The notes beneath the pieces were generated by a model. That model was not told where the DNA came from. It saw only the letters and a program-made list of their open reading frames with translations, and made no database searches. The position numbers and the translations under genes are program-made. From assembly GCF_042767895.1 (NCBI RefSeq), contig NC_091578.1:19702265-19766264 (forward strand): a DNA stretch of 64,000 bases. The letters are read 5' to 3'. Below are positions 23,658-34,000 of this stretch, in pieces. Position 1 is the first letter of the stretch, and each line of letters opens with the position of its first letter. The stretch is from Penaeus vannamei (Eukaryota > Arthropoda > Malacostraca > Decapoda > Penaeidae).

Positions 23658-26600
23658 GGTCTTAGCCTTTCTTGACTCGGGAAGTGAGGCAACGGTAGTG
23701 AAGGAGTCTTGTTTCAGGGGGATTTCCAGCACCCCGCTCTCACCGCACCCACGCGGCCTTAGGGGGGCATCTGGGGCCGCGTTGGACATCAAGGGCAGGG
23801 CAACCCTTGAGTTTAAGTTTTCCCGAGCCTGTAAGTGCCGGCACTCGGTGTTCGTGGTGGACGACGACACCAGGTTTCCAGCAGAGGTGCTGATAGGTGT
23901 GGACCTGCTGCGGAGGTTCAAGTTTAAGTTGAACCTCTCCCCTGTTTCAGGGGCCAGCTCTGCTTGCTTTAATGGAGTCCGACTCGGGGTTTCGTTCTCG
24001 GGTGCCGGGTCCCTCGCCATCCTGACATACCACGAACCGGAGGCCGTGTTACGTTGCTGTAGTGCGAGCGGCGGAGACCGGGAAGGTGCGATGAGATGTG
24101 CGCGGAGAGTCACCTGTCCCCATCGGGCGGGGCGATTCGTGCGATGCCTCGTGAACGGCTTGAAGGGCGGACTGGCTTGTGTTGAGAGCGACACCGCCAA
24201 GGTCCTGGTACCTCGCTCGTTGGTGGACCTCTCCCAACCGTAGGTTGACGTTTGGGTCGTCAACGATCAGACAGTTCTGGTTGAGATCGAGCAAGGATTC
24301 GTCCTCTGCTATGCGGCGATCGTGGAGGTTTCACTTAATCGTCTCGAATACGGCGCGGAATCCATGGACTAGGATTCCGGCGTCAACCCGAAAGATGTGG
24401 GCTCATCCTCCGGGGATAGTCGAGGAGCTTTAGACATGGCTTCCTCGACTCCCATCGATGATGGAAGCGAACCGGATAGTCTGATGGCGGACTTCGAGGA
24501 CCGGTTTGATTTTGCATACGGACTTAATGACTTTGGCTATAACATGGACAAGTTTGAGGTTTTCCTGGTATGTTCTTTTGAGAGCGAGGAACTTCCCTCA
24601 TCAGCAGGGGCAGTTGGTGTTCCCCGGGTGGATCTTGCTCACCTGTTGTCAGTCCAACGTGAACAGCTTGTCCAGGTACTTGATCGTTACCCGGATCTGT
24701 TCAACGAAGGGCTGCCTCCAGGTGTGGTGCCACACATGAAGCATAAAATCAAAACCACGGACGACCAACCCGTCCGTGTGAAACAGTGGCGCCTCCCGGA
24801 GAGTACACGGCAGTACATCCATACGGAGTGCGAGAAGATACTTGCAAACGGGGTGATCGAGCTTTCTTGCTCACCATGGCTCTCTCCCGTTGTACTACTG
24901 ATAAAGAAGGATGGTTCGACACGCTTTTGCGTTGACTACCGTGCTTTGAACGCGAAAACAGTTTCAGATGCGTATCCCATACCTAGGATGGACGCTGCCA
25001 TTGATCAGCTGGCAGGTAAGTCTTGGTTTAGTGTCCTCGACGCTAAAAGCGCATACTGGACTGTTGAGGTCGATGAGAGGGACCGAGAAAAGATAGCTTT
25101 CTCGGACGGCGCCGTCTGTTTCAGTTTTCGCGTAAGCCCTTTGGATTGACGACGGCCCCGTCAACTTTTCAGAGGGCTATCGCCGCCGTTCTCAACCCGG
25201 TGTTGGTCCACCACGCGCTGGCATATCTTAACGATATCGTAATATACAGTGCAGGGTTTGAGCAGCACCTATCTCACCTCGATGCCGTGTTGCAGTTGCT
25301 CGCTGGAGCAGGGTTCAGGCTTAAAAGTGTCGGTCGCTTCGCGACCGACACTTTTCGTTTTCTTGGCCACTTGATTACGCCGGACGGTGTTTTGCCTGAC
25401 CCTGACAAGGTTACAGTGATACGAGCCATAAAGACACCACGCAACCAACGGCACGTTCGCCAGTTCTTGGGGGCAACTGTTTTTTTTGGCAGACACGTGT
25501 CCAATTATGCAAGGGTCGCATCTCCTTTGACTCGGCTCCTGAAAAAAGATACAAAATTTTCATGGGGCAAACCTCAGCAGGAGGCTTTTGAATGGCTTAA
25601 GCAGGCGCTTGCCACCGCGCCTTGCTTGATCCAACCAAATTTTGAAAAGCCCTTTGAGCTTCACACCGATGCTTCGGGCACGGCGATCGGGGCTTGCTTT
25701 ATGCAGCTGGATAAGGTTGGGGAACTCCACCTGTTGCCTATTTTTCTCGGAAGCTTAGGGATACCAAGACCAGGTACCCGACCATCGATCTGGAAGCCCT
25801 CGCTGTTGTCGAGAGCACTAGGCATTATCACCTTTACCTGTATGGGAGACGATTCCGTATCTTTACAGATCACAGGCCGTTGGTATCAGTCTTCCGCTAG
25901 CCAACTGCCTCGGTAAGGATGACGCGATGGGCTCACGAACTGACATTTTACGACTTCGAGCTTCTTTATAAGCCGGGTCGAGTCCACGATGTCCCTGACT
26001 TCCTCAGTCGTCAGATCGCAGCCATTGCTGACCTTGATAGCCCCTTGCTGCAACCAGACTTGGTGGAGCGTCATCAGAGAGATGATCCCCTTTGGCAACA
26101 GCTCATAGAGTATCTGGAGGAAGGCCGCCTGCCGCCGAGGCGCATCCCTCTTCCCCTAGACCAATTCGAACTTCGGGACCGAGTCTTATATCATGTCAAG
26201 TCCAATAATGAACGAGCCATGATTCAGCTCGTAATCCCAAGGTCGCTGTGCGGCGCTGCTTTGGATGCGGTCCATGCCGTACCGTCCGTCGGACATCAGG
26301 GCGTCCACAGGACGTATCAGCGGCTAAGGGATCATTTTTGCTTTCCCGGGATGGCCGCATCCCGGAGATATGTCGCATCATGTACGGCATGTCAACGGAG
26401 GAAGGGGGCGATCGCCCGAACTCCCCTACAGTCCATGCCGGACGTCGCGGAGCTCTTCGAGCGGGTGTCCGTGGATATCCTCACTCTTACCCCTTCGGCG
26501 CGTGGAAACAAATACGTCCTTGTGCTGATTGACCATCTCACCCGGTTTGTCGAGCTGTTCCCGTTGGCATCGAAGGACGCCCAAACCGTAGCAGACGTGT

Positions 26601-27368
26601 TTCTTGCGGAATTCGTTACTCGGTACGGTCCCCCGAGGACCCTATTATCAGATAACGGCCTTGAATTCCGCAATTGTCTCCTTTCCGACATCTGTCATCA
26701 CCTCCATGTGAAGTCGCTCTTCACCACAGTCTACCATCCGCAAGCCAACAGTATGGTGGAGAGGGTGAATTGGGTGGTCAAGGACGCCCTGAGCACGCTC
26801 CAAATGGATGATCCTGATTGTTGGGACGATCTATTACCGTATGTGAGGTTTGCCACAAATTCCTCCATACACCGGAGCGTAAACGACATCCCTTTGTACC
26901 TTCTCACAGGTCGGGACAGTCATTTTCCGCTCGTGGGATCAAACCACGTAATCTATGCCGAAGGGGCCTTGCCCTCATTAAGATCAAAACTCCGAGCAGC
27001 TGGTGAAAGGCTCGTGAGCGTTGGACCGCCGATCACGATCGAAGGCGGCAGGCTCGACCGCGGGAGTATAACGAAGGGGATCTGGTCTTTGTACATCGCA
27101 GCGTTATCCTGCACCCCAGTCACGGAACCAGACCCCTGGGTCCCCGATGGTTAGGGCCAGTCCGGGTCTTGAAAAAGCTCGGGCCCGTGGCTTATGTGGT
27201 GAGGAGACCGAATTCAGATGGGCAGGAAGTCACCTTGCACCCAAATAAATTTAAAGCATTTCGGGTCACTGCGGAATTCGTCCCTACGGACAACTTTCCC
27301 CGTTTGGACGGCACAGCCCCTCCGGACCCGGAATCGGACATGGGACCTTTACAAGATCCCGGTGCTGA
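23560..27368 (+). pseudogene. Gypsy-A pro-pol, copy 1 (PR-RT-RNase H-IN)
   Basis: The protease has FLDSGSEATVV with the catalytic Asp at 23674-23676. After in-frame TAGs at 24241 and near 24370 come the RT blocks ANGVIELSCSPWLSPVVL and STRFCVDYRALN (24850-24950). The usual YxDD reads YLND here (Asn at 25230-25232), so the active site is lost. RNase H has ELHTDASGTAIGA near 25660 and then a frameshift shared with copy 2. Integrase (25919-27154) keeps HQGVHRTYQ, CTACQRRKG, SVDILTL, LLSDNGLEF and MVERVNW. A 1-nt loss near 25110 causes the stop at 25147. The frame ends at the junction with B. Confidence 0.82.
25323..25355. repeat. 15-bp perfect hairpin in the Gypsy-A copy 1 RT
   Basis: The arms at 25323-25337 and 25341-25355 are exact reverse complements with a 3-nt loop. 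Copy 2 lacks most of this segment near 44885, which gives it a frameshift. Confidence 0.85.
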
Positions 27369-30300
27369 AGACAACTCCTAGTGAAGCGAAAGAAAACGCC
27401 GAAACTCCTTCCATCCACGCCGTAGCAGTGAAGCTGCCCCCCTTTAGCCCACAAGAAGCTACATCCTGGTTCCGGCGGGCAGAAATCCAGTTTCGCCTGA
27501 GAAGAGTCACAGACCCCCGAACGAAGGCAGACTATGTGTTGGAGGCAATCCCCGAGCAGTTATTCCCTCGTGTTGCCGCATGGCTGGACAACCAGGACCA
27601 GAACCAAGACGTCGAATATGAAAACTTGAAAAGTTACCTTCTACAAGAGTTCACTCTCTCCGTCAGCGCCCGTGCCCAAAAGCTCCTGAGTCTTCCCCAT
27701 ATACCTCTGGGAGACACAACAGCACATGCAGCATGGAACGAGATGCAGGCTCTCGCTACACTCCCTGACCTCGACCCTACCACCAACAAACCACGGCGTG
27801 TGGACTTGATGCGGGAGCTGTGGCTGCAGCGCCTTCCCCCCTCTGTAAAATCTACCCTACATGAAGCCGACGACAGTCCCATAAACGATCTCATAAAGAA
27901 GGCAGACAATCTCATCAATGCTGCCAGAGCATCTCGAAAACCTGACACAACCTACTCTGCATCCGCCGAGGACGTCCCTGACATCAATGCTGCTAACAAG
28001 CGACGACCCAACTCACAGGTAAGACACTACAAACCTGGAAGTGCCTCTTCCCAACCATCACATGGATTTTGTTATTACCACTACAGGTTCGGAGCAGGGG
28101 CCCACAAGTGCCTACCTGGATGCCAGTGGCCAAAAAAACGTGTAATGGGGCCACCACTCCCCGCTAAGGTGGCAACCCAGAACCCGAGACGCGGGAACGT
28201 CAACGCACTTGACAACTCAGCATCGGGCTTCTTTATTACAGACTCCCTATCTGGTCGCAAATTCCTCGTGGATACAGGCGCATTCCGTTCTCTGTTCCCA
28301 GCCACAACAGAAAACAAAACTCGTTCCTGGACACGACCATCAAAGGCCAATGGAAGCCCCATCCCAATGTACGGTATCCAGACTATAGCCATTCGAGCCG
28401 CCGGACGCAGCTTCACTTGGGACTTCATTATTGCTGATGTTAAGACACCTCTTCTGGGAGCAGACTTCCTCGGGCACCACGGACTACTCGTTGATGTCGC
28501 CAATCGTAGACTATTGGATGTAACAACCTTCTGCTCTACACCCCTAGGTTCCAATCATCAGTACACAGAAATCTCCACTGTGAGAGCAGATACCCCTTAC
28601 GACAGCCTCTGCAGAGAGTACCCAGACGTTTTTCGACCAGAACTCCGTCAGCAGCCTGGACAGCCAGCCAAACATGGAATATTCCATTACGTCAAAACGA
28701 CAGGCCCTCCGGTACACTCAAAATTCAGGCTTTTATCTCCAGAGAAGCTTCAAGCAGCTAAACAAGCTTACTCCGAAATGGAACGGATGTGCATCTGTCA
28801 AAAGGCATCAAGTCCCTGGGCATCTCTGCATCTTGTGCGGAAACCCGAAGGCACCTGGCGACCATGTGGTGACTATAGGCGTCTTAACCTGATCACAGAA
28901 CCAGACCACTATCCTCTTCCCAACATGGCGGACCTAACCTCTAACCTTCATGGTGCCAAGGTTTTCTCTAAACTCGACCTCCTGAAAGGCTACTTTCAAG
29001 TACCAGTATACCCTGAAGACATACCCAAAACAGCAGTCATTACACCTTTTGGCACTTACACCTTTAATTTCTCCACATTTGGCCTACGAAATTCAGGGGC
29101 TACCTTCCAACGCATGATGGATGGCATTCTCGGAGACCTTCCCTTTTGCGCCTGCTATGTTGATGATATCCTCATCTTAGGAGACCCCAACGAACATCTC
29201 CAACACTTACGGGTCGTGTTAGAACGAGTCCATAATAACGGCCTGGTGGTGCGTCAAGACAAATGTCAATTTGGTGCCACATCCGTGGAATTTCTCGGGC
29301 ACAAGATTTCGCCAACAGGCGTCTCACCCCTTCCAAGTAAGGTAGACGCAGTTTCACGATTTCCCCCACCAACCACTATCAAAGGACTCCAAGAATTTGT
29401 CGGCATGGAAAATTACTACCATCGTTTCCTTTCAAAGATTGCACACATCATGGAACCACTTTACAACTCCCTTGCCGGCAAACCAAAGAAATTGGAGTGG
29501 GGACCTGAGCAACAAAAAGCGTTCGAGACCACCAAGATTGCCCTTGCATCAGCTACAACTCTCACCTTCCCTACACCAGGCATTCCACTTACCCTTACCA
29601 CAGACGCAAGCTCCATTGCTGTTGTGGCAGTCGTTGAACAGACCATAAGGGGTAAGACACATCCTCTTGGTTTTTTTTTCAGCAGAAAGCTACGTCAAGC
29701 AGAGGTGAGATACAGCACTTTCGACCGCGAACTACTCGCTGTTTATCTTGCGGTGCGTCACTTTAAACATCTCTTAGAAGGCAGCGCATTCACCATCCTC
29801 ACAGATCACCAGCCACTGGTACATGCTTTTTCCAAACCTGGTGATGCTTGGTCAGACAGACAACAGCGACAACTCTCCAGCATCGCCGAGTTTGGCTGCT
29901 CTATCAAATATACACCAGGGAGTATGAATCCTGTAGCTGACGCACTATCAAGGGTGGAAATAAACTCTCTAAACCTCGGAATTGACTACAATGAAGTAGC
30001 AGCAGCCCAAAAAGATGCCCCAGAGACTACAGAATACCACACAGCCATCACCAGCCTGCAGTGGAAAGATGTTCACATTGGAGGCGAAGGCCGCACCATT
30101 CTGTGTGATGTAAGCACAGGTCGCCCACGCCCCCTTATCCCAAAATCTTTCCGCTGAAAAATCTTCAACCTCATCCATGGTCTATCACACCCGTCTGGAC
30201 GAACAACTGCTCGTCTGATAAAGGATAAATTCATCTGGCACGGAATGAACAAAGACATCAAACAGTGGGCTCGATGCTGTGTTGCCTGCCAGATGAACAA

Positions 30301-31054
30301 AGTAAGTCGTCACACTGAATCTGGCACAGGAGAATTTCGGCAGCCCATGCGCCGGTTTGGACATCTCCACGTCGATGTAGTGGGACCCCTTCCACCTTCA
30401 GACGGCACTCAGTATCTATTCACTGCTACAGAGCGCTTCACCCGCTGGCCGGAGGCAATTCCCATGCAACACACCACTGCCCGAGACTGTGCAGAAGCTC
30501 TATTACACGGATGGATCAGTCGTTTTGGCGTTCCAGACGACATTACCTCTGACCGCGGACCTGCCTTCACATTTCAACTTTGGACATCTTTAGGAGAATT
30601 GATGGGGTCAACTATCCATCACACCACCTCATACAACCCAGAAGCCTACGGTATGGTGGAGCGGTCCCATCGTACTCTGAAAGCAGCGTTAATGGCGCGC
30701 TGCATTAAATCAGACTGGAAAGCTCAACTTCCCTGGGTTCTTCTCGGGATCCGAACATCCCCAAAAGAGGAATTACAAGTTTCCCCTGCTGAAATGGTGT
30801 TTGGGGAAGCCCTCACTGTTCCAGGGGAGTTCTTCCCGAGTCTAGATACCCGGACAGATTCTGAGCACCTCACCAAACTACGCCATGCTGTTGAGAAGTA
30901 CCGACCATGCACTCAGACGCACTCAACATCTCCTCCACAATACCTTCCCAAGCTGATCCACAGCTGCAAATATGTATTCGTAAGAAATGACGCTCACAGG
31001 TCACCCCTCACCCGCCCGTACCGCGGGCCATATGCTGTCTTGGAGCGTAACCCC
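27369..31054 (+). mobile_element. LTR-less fragment of Gypsy-B inside Gypsy-A copy 1
   Basis: Internal B sequence from just after its start codon to near the end of integrase, lacking both LTRs and the primer-binding site. The left joint uses GCTGA (27364-27368) shared by A and B. The right joint uses CCA shared by B and the A 3' region. Comparison with copy 2 (46669-50953) shows that the LTRs were lost after insertion. Confidence 0.88.
27369..31054 (+). pseudogene. Gypsy-B gag-pol, copy 1
   Basis: One frame runs 27218-30157; its first 50 or so codons are out-of-frame A sequence fused by the deletion. Gag: SPQEATSWFRRAEIQFRLRR, then a Cys/His motif CYYHYRFGAGAHKC (near 28070). Protease: LVDTGAFRSLF (Asp at 28271). 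RT: LHLVRKPEGTWRPCGDYRRL (near 28830) and CYVDDILIL (Asp-Asp at 29162-29167). RNase H: TTDASSIAV (near 29600). A TGA at 30155-30157 (Arg codon in copy 2) stops the frame just before the integrase zinc finger. Integrase continues with CVACQMNK, DVVGPLPPSDG, TSDRGPAF and GMVERSHRT, then is cut at 31054. This is the best-preserved pol in the window. Confidence 0.88.
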
Positions 31055-32480
31055 AGATGGTCGGCTTCGCATTATAACATTTATGGTTGTGTGTTACTTA
31101 TGCACTTCATAATGCAGTGTGTGTTAGAACACGCCAGGCACAAAGAGTAAACCCAGTATGTCTAATACACTCTTGTGTCCGCAGACATGGACGACGACGC
31201 TTCGAGGGCTCCAAAGGGTTCCACCCCTTTGGTCTAAGGCGATTCGTTCGCCAGCTCTCCTTACACAGGTGATAGTGCCATGCTGATAACGGCTCCAGCT
31301 GATCTTCCGCACTGGTGTGCGGGCGCACTCATATGTGCCCCGCAGTTCTGACCGTACCTGACGTGCGGGCGCGCTCCCCATTCGCACCCGCCTTCCGATG
31401 GACCGCACTGGCCTGCGGGCGCGCTTCCCATGCGCACCCGCCTTCCGATGATCCGCACTGGTGTGCAGGCGCGCTCCCCATGCGCACCCGCCTTCCGACG
31501 ATCCGCACTGGCGTGCGGGCGCGCTCCCCATGTGCACCCGCCTTCCGATGATCCGCACTGGCGTGCGGGCGCGCTCCCCATGCGCACCCGCCTTCCGATA
31601 GGCCGCACTGGCCTGCGGGCGCGCTCCCCATGCGCACCCGCCTTCCGATGATCCGCACTGGCCTGCGGGCGCGCTCCCCATGCGCACCCGCCTTCCGATG
31701 GACCGCACTGGCCTGCGGGCGCGCTTCCCATGCGCACCCGCCTTCCGATGATCCGCACTGGTGTGCAGGCGCGCTCCCCATGCGCACCCGCCTTCCGACG
31801 ATTCGCACTGGCGTGCGGGCGCGCTCCCCATGTGCACCCGCCTTCCGATGATCCGCACTGGCGTGCGGGCGCGCTCCCCATGCGCACCCGCCTTCCGATA
31901 GGCCGCACTGGCCTGCGGGCGCGCTCCCCATGCGCACCCGCCTTCCGATGATCCGCACTGGCCTGCGGGCGCGCTCCCCATGCGCACCCGCCTTCCGATG
32001 ATCCGCACTGGCGTGCGGGCGCGCTCCCCATGCGCACCCGCCTTCCGATGATCCGCACTGGCGTGCGGGCGCGCTCCCCATGCGCACCCGCCTTCCGATG
32101 ATCCGCACTAGCGTGCGGGCGCGGTCCCCATGCGCACCTGCCTTCCGATGATCTGCACTGGCGTGCGGGTGTACTTTGTACGACCGCCTCTCCAATGTCC
32201 CCGTGACGAGCGGGCGCGCTCCCCATGCGCACCCGCCTTAGGATGGATCCTCCCTGAGATGTTCGCCGACGTGATGGTCTTCGCCCTCTACACTTCGTCA
32301 GAGCCGACCGTTTCTCTGGTTCCTGAAACCCTTCGGGCGCCTTTCCTTCTGTCTCTCGATCGTACCTCACGAGAGATGGAACGAGTACCTCGCAGACACA
32401 CCTGTTGTTTAAGGAGTCTCTCCTGCGATACTCGTCTTGCTCGTCCCCTACTTAGGCGACGCACTGCCCGGGGGAGGTGT
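31055..32480 (+). other. Gypsy-A copy 1, 3' untranslated region
   Basis: It matches 52136-53216 of copy 2. It holds the minisatellite and a unique segment (32245-32480) before the right LTR. A purine-rich stretch (GGGGGAGG at 32470-32477) precedes the LTR and is the likely polypurine tract. No envelope-like frame is seen. The long minus-strand ORFs crossing it come from the minisatellite. Confidence 0.7.
31311..32240. repeat. GC-rich 50-bp minisatellite, copy 1
   Basis: About 18 tandem copies of a 50-bp unit containing CCGCACTGGCGTGCGGGCGC and CCCATGCGCACCCGCCTTCC. Two 300-bp blocks of six units (31392-31691 and 31692-31991) differ at about one position (31803), which is a recent higher-order duplication. 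One unit near 32153-32224 is irregular. Copy 2 has only about 11-12 units at 52391-52975. Confidence 0.93.
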
Positions 32481-33500
32481 TGTAGTGTACGGCTGCGTAC
32501 GTCCCGACTCTAAGGATGATGTCATCATGAACCTCGGCCAACGCTTCGCGAGCCGCCGGAGACGAAGTCCCCGCCGTGTGCCACGTGCGGTTACATCCCG
32601 CAGACGTTTTTTTTTTTTACCTGCGACTGAGTCCCACAGGCTTTCTTTTTCATTTATTTATTTTATTTTTACGTTCAGCCATCAGTTAAGAAGGACTGTG
32701 GTGATAATGTGAACTTTGTTATTTTTATAACCACGAACGTAATTCTAACCAAGTCTCACTACTTTTATGGCGTTGAAGTCGCCAAGCCAAACTATTTATT
32801 TATTTTTAAACATGAATATTGTAAATATGTTATGGCCGAAATGCACACACCTTTGTCTACCTTTCCATGACTGAAAATGCCTGTAACTCCCTAGTGAGTG
32901 CAATTTGCTCCCAAAATAAACATCATAACATCATAGAGCTTTTACTCAACTCCAGTCAGAATAATTCATAATCTTACCACCACTAAAGTTCTGGTTCTGA
33001 CCAAGGTTAGATGCCTAAATCTTTCTCAGACTCGGGTCTCCTAAACAGCACATTGCTGGTTGCTCTGACATCACGCAACCCTTGAAAGGCTGTAAAAAGG
33101 CTAGATAAATCAGAGAATATTGAGCTGATATCAAAAGAACAGATTCATTTTGCTATACCTGTGTTCCCGCTCCCAGCAGGCGGGTGCTCAAACCGAAGGG
33201 AAGAAGAATTCTATGATCTTGCTTTTTTCTTCCAAACACGTCCACGCAGACGCTCAGCCTACGCTATCTCCCTTTTCACATCTACACACTTACACATCCA
33301 ACATTCAGCACACACATTCTGTACTTTCCTTCCACCCTTCTCTGATACAACACCCACACCGACTTACACGACATACAGGGTTCCCGAACCAACTAATCGG
33401 GTGGTGGCAGCGTGCCGTAGGCCCGGAACCTTACATCTGTTCACTGCAGACGAATCTTTCCCTTGAGCAAAAACCATATTCTCGGTTGAGGCCGGACTCA
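32481..33500 (+). repeat. Gypsy-A copy 1, right LTR (3' end in gap)
   Basis: Starts TGTAGTG after the purine tract and matches the other A LTRs until the N gap. The final segment of about 40 bp and the right target duplication are not visible. Confidence 0.9.
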
Positions 33501-34000
33501 NNNNNNNNNNNNNNNNNNNNNNNNNNNNNNNNNNNNNNNNNNNNNNNNNNNNNNNNNNNNNNNNNNNNNNNNNNNNNNNNNNNNNNNNNNNNNNNNNNNN
33601 NNNNNNNNNNNNNNNNNNNNNNNNNNNNNNNNNNNNNNNNNNNNNNNNNNNNNNNNNNNNNNNNNNNNNNNNNNNNNNNNNNNNNNNNNNNNNNNNNNNN
33701 NNNNNNNNNNNNNNNNNNNNNNNNNNNNNNNNNNNNNNNNNNNNNNNNNNNNNNNNNNNNNNNNNNNNNNNNNNNNNNNNNNNNNNNNNNNNNNNNNNNN
33801 NNNNNNNNNNNNNNNNNNNNNNNNNNNNNNNNNNNNNNNNNNNNNNNNNNNNNNNNNNNNNNNNNNNNNNNNNNNNNNNNNNNNNNNNNNNNNNNNNNNN
33901 NNNNNNNNNNNNNNNNNNNNNNNNNNNNNNNNNNNNNNNNNNNNNNNNNNNNNNNNNNNNNNNNNNNNNNNNNNNNNNNNNNNNNNNNNNNNNNNNNNNN
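33501..34000. other. Assembly gap (500 N)
   Basis: Placeholder of exactly 500 N. Left of it is an LTR inserted in reversed satellite; right of it is forward satellite. It therefore hides at least an LTR end and an orientation change. Confidence 0.99.

Larger units (their letters stand above)
21190..33500 (+). mobile_element. Gypsy-A copy 1, with a trapped fragment of Gypsy-B
   Basis: Left LTR 21190-22229, gag and pro-pol to 27368, a B fragment (27369-31054), the rest of the A 3' region with a GC-rich minisatellite (31055-32480), and the right LTR from 32481 into an assembly gap. It is closely similar to copy 2 (41205-55532) and sits at the same point of the satellite unit, 20,015 bp away. 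Two deletions relative to copy 2 (402 and 1735 bp, with 5- and 3-bp microhomologies) removed both B LTRs. Confidence 0.88.

Noticed and set aside
31311..32240. Regular 50-bp repeats resembling a CRISPR array
   Set aside because: The units are contiguous with no unique spacers, they lie in a eukaryotic LTR element, and no cas genes are present. It is a minisatellite.
31124..32370. Long minus-strand ORFs (up to 369 codons) with Arg/Gly/Ala-rich repeats
   Set aside because: Open in several frames at once because the 50-bp unit lacks stops, with no start context or domain; their lengths follow the repeat number.
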